A DNA stretch of 64,000 bases from CAYLZW01 sp964388085 (GTDB lineage Bacteria > Myxococcota > UBA727 > CAYLZW01): NCBI GenBank assembly GCA_964388085.1, contig CAYLZW010000003.1:11219-75218 (forward strand). Direction: 5' to 3'. Both the position numbers and the translations under genes were made by a program. Of this stretch, positions 18,826 through 26,576 are shown piece after piece. Below the pieces are notes generated by a model that saw nothing but the letters and a program-made list of their open reading frames with translations, was not told where the DNA came from and searched no databases. Each line of letters starts with the position of its first letter. Positions within the stretch are counted from its first letter, which is position 1.

Positions 18826-19641
18826 ATGGCCAACCTGAAGCTCCTCGTGCCGACGTACCGGACCCGCCACCGCTGGGTGACGCGCGCGCTCTCGTCGCTG
18901 GCGGCCGGCTTGCCGGGGACACAGAGCACGTTCGGCCAAGCGCTCCACGTCGGCACCGGCGAGGGTGACTATGACCCAATCGTGCGTCGTCACGCCGAGC
19001 GCCTCGTCGCCTGCGACATCTCGCGCGGGGACGTGCGCTTCGCCAGCCACCTGAACCAGGGGCTCGGTGTCGGCTATACCGTGGCCGACGCGTGCCGCTT
19101 ACCGTTCCCCGACGACAGCTTCGATCTGGTCGTCAGCGTCGACGTCATCGAGCACGTGCCCGACTCGCGCGCCATGGCCGCCGAGCTCGCGCGGGTGCTG
19201 AAGCCCGGCGGCCGCGCGCTGCTCACCTGCCCCATCACCGACTTCCCCTGGACGTACGATCCGCTCAATCGCGTGCTGCAGCGCTTCGGCACCCACGTCC
19301 CCGTCGGCGCCTATGCGTACGGGCACGACAAGCTCATGCAGCGAGACGTGCTCGAGCGTTGGCTCGCCGAGGACGGCCTGCGCGTCGAGGAGCGACAGCC
19401 GCTGTCGGGCACGCTCACCGGCGCGTTCGAGAGCTATTGGGCCGGCGTCGTGCAATCCGTGATGAAGGCGAACGCGAAGAACAAAGACAGCGCCGCGAGC
19501 GGCCTGGCCGTGCGACCCGACGACAAAGCGCCGCCGCTGCTCTCGTGGGTGGACGGCCTCATCGGCCTCGACGAGCGCCTGACCGGCGACGGCGGCCCGT
19601 CCGTGGGCGTGGGATATCTGCTCACCAAGCGCCGGGGCTAG
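18826..19641 (+). CDS. SAM-dependent methyltransferase (Methyltransf_11-like)
   Basis: This 271-residue protein has a slightly divergent motif I, LHVGTGEGDY, followed by LVACDISRGDV. It also has the classic FPDDSFDLVVSVDVIEHV and LKPGGRALLTCP motifs. The fold is clear. Residues 120-271 carry aromatic and basic segments and show no membrane helix. It lies divergently from the GT-C-like membrane protein across only 56 bp, so both could answer to one control region. Its product may act on the same surface glycan or lipid. It ends with a TAG stop, and an inverted repeat lies in the 107-bp convergent gap that follows. Confidence 0.85.
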   Translation: MANLKLLVPTYRTRHRWVTRALSSLAAGLPGTQSTFGQALHVGTGEGDYDPIVRRHAERLVACDISRGDVRFASHLNQGLGVGYTVADACRLPFPDDSFDLVVSVDVIEHVPDSRAMAAELARVLKPGGRALLTCPITDFPWTYDPLNRVLQRFGTHVPVGAYAYGHDKLMQRDVLERWLAEDGLRVEERQPLSGTLTGAFESYWAGVVQSVMKANAKNKDSAASGLAVRPDDKAPPLLSWVDGLIGLDERLTGDGGPSVGVGYLLTKRRG

Positions 19642-19652
19642 ACACAAGAATT

Positions 19653-19720
19653 CGCGCAAAGCCGCGAAGCCGCAGAGGAACCGCATCTGTGTTCCCTTTG
19701 CGGCTTTGCGGCTTTGCGCG
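19653..19720. repeat. Interspersed long inverted repeat (AAAGCCGCA-type), copy 1
   Basis: Arms of 27 bases at 19653-19679 and 19694-19720 pair with only three mismatches around a 14-base loop. The arms are built from the unit AAAGCCGCA. A second copy with perfect 29-base arms lies at 62942-63014, so this is a repeat family and not a gene-specific terminator. Here it sits between two convergent genes and could still stop transcription from either side, although no T-tract follows. Confidence 0.85.
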
Positions 19721-19748
19721 AGACCCTGTTCTGCAGCACTCGCTCCGC

Positions 19749-21716
19749 TCAGAGGCTCGTCGAGATCTTCCGCGCGAGGTCATGGTTTGTCACCCGCCAG
19801 GACATCTCGACCTCCTCGGCCGCATAGCTCTTGAGCTCATTACAGCGAGAAGACGGCAGCTGCTCCATGGCGGGGAATGAGCTGCATTTGTTCCCGCGGG
19901 GATTGAACACGAGCCCGTCCCCAATGGCGGCTCCGTCCCAGCGAGCCGCGCGGCCGCCGGTGTCGCCGGGCAAGAGCGGTCGGCCGACGAAGGGCGCGTC
20001 GTCGTTGACCCCGAGCAGATGGAGGACCGTCGGGGTCACGTCGACCTGGCCGCCGATGCCCTCGACAACGGTCGCGTGTGCTCCTTGCGGGAGACGAATG
20101 AGCAACGGAATGCGGTCGCCCACCACCGAGCCCTTGGCGATGTAGCGGCGCTTCTCGTCGGGCACGTCGAGCACCTCGTCGATGGCCTTCGTGTCGCGGC
20201 GCTTTCGCTTCAGGTGCGCGTCGTGATCGCCGTAGAGCACGACCACGGTGTCGTCGAGCAGGCCCTCCTCCTCGAGGTCCTTGAAGAAGCCCTCGAGCGC
20301 CTGGTCCGCGTAGCTCACCGAGTGGACGTAGTTGCCCACCATGGTGTTCTCGAGCGGGCCGAGCTTCAGGCGCCGCTTGTTGCGCGGGATGTACGTGTAC
20401 GGGTGGTGCGAGCTCAGCGTGATGAGGAACGCCATGAAGGGGCGCTCTTGTGCCTTCAGCTCCGGCGTCGCCTTCTCGAAGAAGGCGATGTCGTCGAGGC
20501 CCCAGCCGATCTTGGGAGTGTCGCCGAGCTCGCGTCGGAACAAGGAGCGCTCGAAGCCGTAGCGCGGGTGGATGTAGGCGCGGTTCCACATGCCGCGCTG
20601 GTACGCGTGCATGGACAGCGTCGAGTAGCCGCCTCTCTGCAGCACGGTGGCGATGGTCTCGAAGTTATTCGACTCGCGGCGGAAGGCGACCGAGCCGGTG
20701 TCGAGGGGATGCTGGGAGTTCAGCACCAGGTACTCGCAGTCGCTCGTCGACGAGCTGCCGGTCTGATCGAGCAGGTGCGGGTAGTAGAGCGACTCGCGCT
20801 TGAGCCGGTTCAGAAACGGCGTGATCTCCTGTCCGTTGGCCTTGGCGTCGAGCACCCACTCCTCGAGGGCCTCCACCTGCAGCACGAGCACGTTCTTGCC
20901 CTTGGCCACGCCAAACAGCGCGTCAGCGGGCTCGCGCGCGCGCCGTCGCTCGCTGAAGTAGCGCTCTGTCTCCGCGAGCTCTTCCTTCGTCAGGTCTCGC
21001 TGCTCGAGCCACTGCTTGAGGGCGAGCGTGGTCTCGCGGATGTGCGCGACGACGATGCCACCGGCCTCCACCGAGTCATGCCGGTTCAGCACCTCGCGCG
21101 CGTACTTGGAGTTGAGCCACTTGGTGACGTCCGCGTGGATCGTCGGCAGCGACGCCACAGCGACGACGATGACCGGCAGCGCCCACAGGACGCCGCGCAG
21201 CCAGACCGGGGGCGGGCGCTCGATGAGCGGCGCGCGCCACAGCGCCATGACGACGAGCGCGGAGACGAACAGCGGCAGCATCCACCAGTCGTACGACTCG
21301 AAGATGGCGAGGATGCTGTCGCGCACGTCCCACAGCTGCACCGCGCTGCCGGCCGCGAGCAGAGGCAGCACGTTGCCGAAGTAGCGGTCGTAGACGATGT
21401 CGGCGAGCGACAAAAACGCGAGCGCGAACGCGATGGCGCCGGTGAGCTGGAAGCGCTGTCGTCGAGGCAGCAGCAGCACCAGCAGCGCGAACAGCCCGGC
21501 GGACGCGAGCGCGTTCGGCGGGAACAGGTTGTGCTCGCGCACCGGGATGAGCCAGCGCACGACATAGAGATCGAGCAGCGCGAAGCCGAACATCCACGCC
21601 GCCGGCAGCAGGTCGAGCACGAGCGCGATCGGCCGGCGCATGCGCGGCCCCAGCAGGAGCAGCGCCACGGCGACGGCGACCGTGACGAGGAGCAGAGTGA
21701 TGAGGAGGGTGATCAC
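19749..21716 (-). CDS. LTA synthase/MdoB-like membrane sulfatase (phosphoglycerol transferase family)
   Basis: The start is a GTG at 21716 with an AAGGAAG ribosome site and gives 655 residues, 26 bp after oleD. Five N-terminal membrane helices (about 1-200) precede an extracellular sulfatase-fold domain. That domain has KNVLVLQVEALEEW at its first metal site, QTGSSSTSDCEY where LtaS carries its catalytic Thr, FLITLSSHHPY, and VVLYGDHDAH at the second metal site. The family moves phosphoglycerol or phosphoethanolamine onto glycolipids or periplasmic glucans. The substrate in a Gram-negative myxobacterium is unknown. Its place at the end of the olefin operon is notable, but a functional link is only inferred. 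Confidence 0.88.
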   Translation of the reverse strand: MITLLITLLLVTVAVAVALLLLGPRMRRPIALVLDLLPAAWMFGFALLDLYVVRWLIPVREHNLFPPNALASAGLFALLVLLLPRRQRFQLTGAIAFALAFLSLADIVYDRYFGNVLPLLAAGSAVQLWDVRDSILAIFESYDWWMLPLFVSALVVMALWRAPLIERPPPVWLRGVLWALPVIVVAVASLPTIHADVTKWLNSKYAREVLNRHDSVEAGGIVVAHIRETTLALKQWLEQRDLTKEELAETERYFSERRRAREPADALFGVAKGKNVLVLQVEALEEWVLDAKANGQEITPFLNRLKRESLYYPHLLDQTGSSSTSDCEYLVLNSQHPLDTGSVAFRRESNNFETIATVLQRGGYSTLSMHAYQRGMWNRAYIHPRYGFERSLFRRELGDTPKIGWGLDDIAFFEKATPELKAQERPFMAFLITLSSHHPYTYIPRNKRRLKLGPLENTMVGNYVHSVSYADQALEGFFKDLEEEGLLDDTVVVLYGDHDAHLKRKRRDTKAIDEVLDVPDEKRRYIAKGSVVGDRIPLLIRLPQGAHATVVEGIGGQVDVTPTVLHLLGVNDDAPFVGRPLLPGDTGGRAARWDGAAIGDGLVFNPRGNKCSSFPAMEQLPSSRCNELKSYAAEEVEMSWRVTNHDLARKISTSL

Positions 21717-21742
21717 TCGGGGGAGGCTTCCTTCGAATCCGC

Positions 21743-22771
21743 TCAGCCAAAGCGCCCGGCGACGAGCTGCTCCTTGAGCCAGGGGACGGTGCGACGACGC
21801 CCTTCTGCCATCGACACCGAGGGAGCGTAACCAAGATCGCGCGCGGCGGCGTCGATGCGATAGGTGTGGGACGTCGCCATCATCTTGGCCGCCCACTCGG
21901 TGACCGGCGGCTCTCCCGACAGCCCGAACGACGACCACGCGACGTCGAGCGCCTTGCCGACGACGCGCGCGACGCCACGCGGGATCTTGCGCTTCACGGC
22001 CGGTAGCCCGAGCTCGACGAGGATCTCGTTCACCCAGTCCCACAGCACCACGGGCTCGCCGTTGGTGATGAAGTAGGCCTTGCCGGCGGCGGGGCTGTCC
22101 CTCTTCGCGAGCGCGTCCGCCGCGAGCAGGTGCGCTTGCACGACGTTGTCGACGTAGGTCAGGTCCACGCGGTTCTTTCCGTCGCCGACGATGCGCAGGC
22201 GGCCCTTCTTCGCGCGCTCGATGACGCGCGGCAGCGAGCCCGTGTCTCCCGGGCCGAACACGAGGTGCGGGCGAAGCGCGCACGTTCGCAGGGGCAGCCC
22301 GGCCGTCTCGCGTCCGTTTGCCTCGAGCACCAGGCGCTCGGCCATGGCCTTGGTGCGGGGGTAGTCCGCCAGGTACTCGGCGGCATAGGGGGCGCGCTCG
22401 TCGAGCGCCGCGAAGCCGGCCTGCTCGTCGACGACCGAGGGCGAGCTGCAGAAGACCAGGCGGTTTACGCCGTTCTTCACGCACGCCTCGATGACGTTCT
22501 CCGTGCCGCGCACGTTGATGCGCTCGAATTCCTTCGCGTCGCCGGCGCCGCCCACCTTCGCGGCCACGTGGAAGATGACGTCGACGTCACGGCTGATCGC
22601 CTGCAGGTGATGCTCGTCGGTGATGTCGCCCTTCACGCAGCGCACGCCGGCCTGCTCGAGCTCCGGGTAGCTGCCGCGCTGGTACGCGATGACGTCGTCA
22701 CCTCGCGCCCGCAGCGCTCGCGCGAGCTTGCCGCCGACGAACCCACCGCCACCGGTCACCAACGCGCGCAT
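21743..22771 (-). CDS. oleD: OleD, NAD(P)H-dependent 2-alkyl-3-ketoalkanoate reductase
   Basis: This 342-residue short-chain dehydrogenase/epimerase has the Rossmann motif TGGGGFVGG (6-14) and the catalytic YxxxK at Tyr137-Lys141. An upstream Ser pair (CSSPSVV) completes the triad. In the olefin pathway OleD reduces the beta-keto acid made by OleA to a beta-hydroxy acid. The assignment rests on the family plus its position directly after oleA, oleB and oleC, 13 bp from oleC. The ATG has GGGAG seven bases upstream. Its length matches characterised OleD proteins. Without the neighbours it could only be called an NAD-dependent epimerase/dehydratase. Confidence 0.9.
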   Translation of the reverse strand: MRALVTGGGGFVGGKLARALRARGDDVIAYQRGSYPELEQAGVRCVKGDITDEHHLQAISRDVDVIFHVAAKVGGAGDAKEFERINVRGTENVIEACVKNGVNRLVFCSSPSVVDEQAGFAALDERAPYAAEYLADYPRTKAMAERLVLEANGRETAGLPLRTCALRPHLVFGPGDTGSLPRVIERAKKGRLRIVGDGKNRVDLTYVDNVVQAHLLAADALAKRDSPAAGKAYFITNGEPVVLWDWVNEILVELGLPAVKRKIPRGVARVVGKALDVAWSSFGLSGEPPVTEWAAKMMATSHTYRIDAAARDLGYAPSVSMAEGRRRTVPWLKEQLVAGRFG

Positions 22772-22784
22772 GTGCGTGCTCCCT

Positions 22785-24512
22785 TCATCGCGGACCCGAG
22801 GGAGGTGGCGGAGGAAGCGACGCCACCCACGCGCTCAGCTTCTCGCGCTCGATCTTCGCGTTATGGCGCCGGTCGACGGGGAACGCCGGGTGCACCAGGA
22901 AGCGCTCGATGCCCTTCGTCGTCTCGTGCCCGTCGGCGATGGCGCGCAGCTCCTCGTGCAGCGCCTTGTCGTTGGCGCGCCCGGGCAGGAGCTCGACGCA
23001 CACGGCGGGCGTCTGCCGCGGCCGCTCGCCGATCCACACGAGCGCCGCGCGGTACACGCTCGGGTGCTCCTCGAACAGCGCCTCCACCGGCACCGAGAAG
23101 AGCGTGGGCGCGCCCTCGCGCTCGACGCGATGCGCCTTCCGGCCGCAGAACCACAGCCTGCCGTCGTCGTCGAGGTACCCGACGTCCCCCATGCGGTGGT
23201 ACCAGCCGCCGTCGTCGGTCTCCATCTTCGAGAGCGCGTTGTGCTCGGGCCGCTGGTCGTACTGCCGGCTGATGTACGCGCCCTTCACGCACAGCTCGCC
23301 GATCTCTCCGCGCGGCACCTCGAGCTCCGGCGAGAAGCGCGCGATGGGCTCGTCACTGATGCGGATGACGCGCACGTCGACGTCCGAGACCGGCACGCCG
23401 ACGCAGGTGCCTTTGCCTTGGCGCGTGAGCGCGGCCGTCTCGCGCAGCACCTGCCGGCCGCCGATGCCGGCGACGGGCAGCGCCTCCGTGGCGCCGTAGG
23501 GAGTGAACACGTCAGCGTCGGGGAGCGCCTTCAAGAGGCGCTCGTGCAGCGACGGCTGGACAGGAGCGCCCGCGCTCGCGAGCCGGGTGACGCCGGGCAG
23601 CGTGATGCCCTTGTCGTCGACGTAGCGGGAGAACGGGTCCCACAGGGCAGGGGAGGCGAAGGCGCTCTTGGCGCCGTAGGTGCGGAAGGCGTCGAGCACG
23701 CGCTCGGGGTCCGTGCGGGCAGGCTTGGTGGCGTCCATCTCGGGGACGACGGCGCTCATGCCGAGCGAGCCCGCGATGAGCGCGAAGGGCGGGAAGCAGG
23801 CGACGTGCGCCTCCCCCGGCCGGTAGTCGAGCATGGCGCGAATGGCGCGCTGCTGTCCGCCCATCATGGCGTGCGTAAAGACGACGCCCTTCGGCACCCC
23901 CGTCGAGCCCGACGTGTAGAGGATGGCGGCGGGGATGGTGGGGTCGAGGGACTCGCGCGGAAACGGAACGTCCCGCACGGTGGACGGCAGCTTGTCGACG
24001 AGGGCCGCGAGCGCCTTGGTGCCCGGAAACCAACGAGCGCCCGCGAGGAGCTTCACCCTGGCGGCCTTGAACGCGCGGGGAAACAGCACGCGCAGGACGT
24101 GAGCCTTCGTCACACCGACGAACGCGCTCGGCTTCTGCTCGGCGACGCAGGCGAGCAGGCTCTTCACGCCCATGCCGGGATCGATGAGCACGAACACGGC
24201 CTGCAGCTTGGCGCACGCGTACACGACGGCGAACAGATCGATGGGATCGGTGATGAACAGCACCACCCGGTCGCCGCGCTTCACGCCGCTCGACGACAGC
24301 GCGTGCGCGTAGTTGTCCGCCAACGTGTTGAGCGCCGCGAACGTGATCTCCTTGAAGCGCGAGCGCCCGTCGCGGCCGCGTCCGTCCGCGCGCGCCACCG
24401 CGACGACCTCAGGCTGCACGCGCGCCCAGTGCTCGAGGAGCTGCGCGCTGTTGTAGCCGAGCGCGTTCGGGTCGATCTCGTCGAAGACGGTGCCGGCGCT
24501 GCTTCCGTCCAT
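22785..24512 (-). CDS. oleC: OleC, beta-lactone synthetase (acyl-AMP ligase fold)
   Basis: This 575-residue member of the ANL adenylating enzymes has the P-loop-like AILYTSGSTGVPKGV motif. It also has the OleC-typical TPYGATEALPVAG in place of the usual YGxTE block, and a C-terminal RMGDVGYLDDDGRLWFCGR hinge region. OleC adenylates the beta-hydroxy acid from OleD and closes it to a cis-beta-lactone. The start ATG has GGAGG eight bases upstream. It lies 12 bp after oleB and 13 bp before oleD. The ordered cluster makes this call much stronger than a generic AMP-ligase call. The protein is expected in the cytoplasm, in a complex with OleB and OleD. Confidence 0.93.
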   Translation of the reverse strand: MDGSSAGTVFDEIDPNALGYNSAQLLEHWARVQPEVVAVARADGRGRDGRSRFKEITFAALNTLADNYAHALSSSGVKRGDRVVLFITDPIDLFAVVYACAKLQAVFVLIDPGMGVKSLLACVAEQKPSAFVGVTKAHVLRVLFPRAFKAARVKLLAGARWFPGTKALAALVDKLPSTVRDVPFPRESLDPTIPAAILYTSGSTGVPKGVVFTHAMMGGQQRAIRAMLDYRPGEAHVACFPPFALIAGSLGMSAVVPEMDATKPARTDPERVLDAFRTYGAKSAFASPALWDPFSRYVDDKGITLPGVTRLASAGAPVQPSLHERLLKALPDADVFTPYGATEALPVAGIGGRQVLRETAALTRQGKGTCVGVPVSDVDVRVIRISDEPIARFSPELEVPRGEIGELCVKGAYISRQYDQRPEHNALSKMETDDGGWYHRMGDVGYLDDDGRLWFCGRKAHRVEREGAPTLFSVPVEALFEEHPSVYRAALVWIGERPRQTPAVCVELLPGRANDKALHEELRAIADGHETTKGIERFLVHPAFPVDRRHNAKIEREKLSAWVASLPPPPPSGPR

Positions 24513-24524
24513 TGCCGCCTCCGT

Positions 24525-25505
24525 TCACTCTGCCGCTGCGTTGCTCGCGTGACTCTGCTCGCGCCCGGCGTGGACGGAGTCGAAGAAGCGCTCCAGCGCG
24601 GCGCTCACGCGATCGGGGGCGTCCTCGAACACATAGTGCGACGCGTCGCCGTACACCTCGCGCTCGGCGTTCGGGAAGCGCTGCAGCCAGCCTTCGTAGA
24701 ACTTCATGTCGAAGCACCAGTCCTGCTCGCCCCACAGCACCAGCAGCGGACGGTCCTTGAGCTGCTCTAGCTGCCCGTCGACGTCGTTCACGACCGACCA
24801 GGTGCGGTGTGACGGCTTCTGCGGCACGTCCTCGACGAAGCGCAGGGTGGCGATGCGATCGTGTGGGTTTCCGTAAGGCGACAGGTACGCATGCTTGAGC
24901 GTCGCGTTCATGCGCTCCTTGTGCACCATGCACAGGCTGACGGCGGCGCGCGCGAAGCCGTTGAAGCGCAAAACCGCCTGAGGGCCGAACACGGGGATCT
25001 TCACGAGGGCGATGCGCTTCGGCAGGTCCCCGAGGAAGGCGCCGGTGTTCATGACCACGCCGGACACGTACGCGTGCTTACGCCTCGTCGCCACCGCCAT
25101 GCCGATCATGCCCCCCCAGTCGTGCGCCACGACGGAGAAGCGCGTCACGCCGAGGTGGTCGAGCAGCTTCTCCACGTTGTCCGCGTGCCTCGGCAGCGTG
25201 TAGTCCCACCGCTGCGGGCGGTCCGACAGACCCATGCCCATGTGGTCCATGGCGACGCAGCGGAAGCGATCGCGCAGCGCCACGATCATCTTGCGCCAGA
25301 TGAACGACCACGTCGGGTTGCCGTGCAGGAACACGATGACGGGCGCGTCCCGCGGGCCCTCGTCGAGGTAGTGCAGCCAGAGCGGCGCGCCCGCGTCATC
25401 GGACACGTCGAGGTAACGCGACTCGAACGGGTACTCGCTCGCCCAGGGCGCGCGCTTCACGTCGACGAGAGCCTTCGGTCCGAACGGTCGCTCCACGTGC
25501 TGCAC
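24525..25505 (-). CDS. oleB: OleB, beta-lactone decarboxylase (haloalkane dehalogenase-like alpha/beta hydrolase)
   Basis: This 326-residue alpha/beta hydrolase has the oxyanion segment FLHGNPTWSFIWR, the nucleophile elbow VAHDWGG with Asp129, and a late His in ASHYVFED. Asp in place of Ser as nucleophile is the hallmark of haloalkane-dehalogenase-like proteins, including OleB. OleB removes CO2 from the beta-lactone to give a cis-olefin. The gene starts one base after the oleA stop. The first GTG is at 25505. A second GTG nine bases downstream has GAGGTG at better spacing and may be the true start. Within this cluster, dehalogenase activity is much less likely than decarboxylation. Confidence 0.92.
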   Translation of the reverse strand: MQHVERPFGPKALVDVKRAPWASEYPFESRYLDVSDDAGAPLWLHYLDEGPRDAPVIVFLHGNPTWSFIWRKMIVALRDRFRCVAMDHMGMGLSDRPQRWDYTLPRHADNVEKLLDHLGVTRFSVVAHDWGGMIGMAVATRRKHAYVSGVVMNTGAFLGDLPKRIALVKIPVFGPQAVLRFNGFARAAVSLCMVHKERMNATLKHAYLSPYGNPHDRIATLRFVEDVPQKPSHRTWSVVNDVDGQLEQLKDRPLLVLWGEQDWCFDMKFYEGWLQRFPNAEREVYGDASHYVFEDAPDRVSAALERFFDSVHAGREQSHASNAAAE

Positions 25506-25506
25506 C

Positions 25507-26535
25507 TCACCAGACCACGTGGGCCATGGAGCAGTTGAGCCCGCTGCCGATGCCCATGAGCGCCGCGTGGTCGCCGCGCTGCAAGCGTCCAGCGTCGACG
25601 GCGAGGCGGAGCGTGCAGGGCAGGGCGACCGCGCCCATGTTGCCGAGCTCGGGATAGGTCGGGAACGCTTTGCCGACGGGCAGCGACAAGCGCTTCATCA
25701 GCGTCGCCAGGTGACCGGCGCCCACTTGATGGCAGATGTACTGCGCTATCGAGCCGTCGCTCCACGCGAACGCCTCCGACGCTGCCTGCCAGGTGCGCTC
25801 GGCGAGCGCGATGCCCTCGGCCATGAGCTTCGGCGCGTCGGTGCGCATCTCGTCCCAGCTGCCGATGCAGACGCGGCTGTGCTCGGTGGCCGCCCGCGCG
25901 ACCACGCCCTCGAGCCGATGCTCACTCTTGGCCACGTCGTCGTGCGCGAGCACCATGGCGCAGGCGCCGGAGCCGAGGGTCAAGGTCGGCAACCAGTCCT
26001 TGTAGTCCTGCATCACCGACGTCGGACGCTGCAGCGCAGCCACGGTGTTCTCGACGACCTTTCGGCTCGACTCGGCCGCGACCACGAGCGCGTAGTCGAT
26101 GGCGCGCGACTCGATCATGCGCGCGGCCATGTCCATGGAGGTCAGGAAGCCGAGGCACGCGTTCGAGACGTCGAAGTTCGGCGCCGTCGTCGGCAGCCCG
26201 AGGTCGCCATGCACCATGGAGGCGACGCTGGGCTCGAGGTACTCCTTCGTGACGCTGCAGTTCACGAGCAGCCCGACGCGCTCGCGCGGCACGTTCGACT
26301 CGTCGAGCACGCGCGCGGCCACGTTCTTCGCGCAAGTGACGACGTCGGTGCCCTCGGGCCAGAAGCGCCTCGCGACGATGCCGGTGAGCGACTCGATGCA
26401 CTTCGGGGGCACGCCGAGGCGCGCGTAGGGCTCGCTCATCTGATCTTCGAGCGCCGCCGAGGTCACGCGGATGGGAGCTTCGTCGAAGGCGAGGCCTTCG
26501 ATGCGGACGTGCTTGTAGGTTGACGACGGCGCCAC
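25507..26535 (-). CDS. oleA: OleA, thiolase-fold acyl-CoA condensing enzyme
   Basis: From the GTG at 26535 this is 342 residues, the usual OleA size. The thiolase-superfamily triad is visible: Cys127 in SNACLGF, His269 in ICHQVGAGH and Asn299 in ELGNMGAVALP. The glycine-rich GIGSGLNCSMAHVVW closes the protein. OleA performs a non-decarboxylative Claisen condensation of two long-chain acyl-CoAs to a 2-alkyl-3-ketoacyl product. It leads the oleABCD run. The antiporter gene ends 41 bp upstream. No clear ribosome binding site precedes the GTG, so the N-terminus could shift a little. A plain FabH (KAS III) is the alternative, but the neighbours argue for OleA. Confidence 0.93.
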   Translation of the reverse strand: MAPSSTYKHVRIEGLAFDEAPIRVTSAALEDQMSEPYARLGVPPKCIESLTGIVARRFWPEGTDVVTCAKNVAARVLDESNVPRERVGLLVNCSVTKEYLEPSVASMVHGDLGLPTTAPNFDVSNACLGFLTSMDMAARMIESRAIDYALVVAAESSRKVVENTVAALQRPTSVMQDYKDWLPTLTLGSGACAMVLAHDDVAKSEHRLEGVVARAATEHSRVCIGSWDEMRTDAPKLMAEGIALAERTWQAASEAFAWSDGSIAQYICHQVGAGHLATLMKRLSLPVGKAFPTYPELGNMGAVALPCTLRLAVDAGRLQRGDHAALMGIGSGLNCSMAHVVW

Positions 26536-26576
26536 GCCAGGGGTTGTTGGCGTCGGGATGGGGGGCGTCAACGGGG

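Noticed and set aside
24525..25505. Haloalkane dehalogenase
   Set aside because: Asp nucleophile and fold fit, but its position between oleA and oleC makes OleB far more likely.
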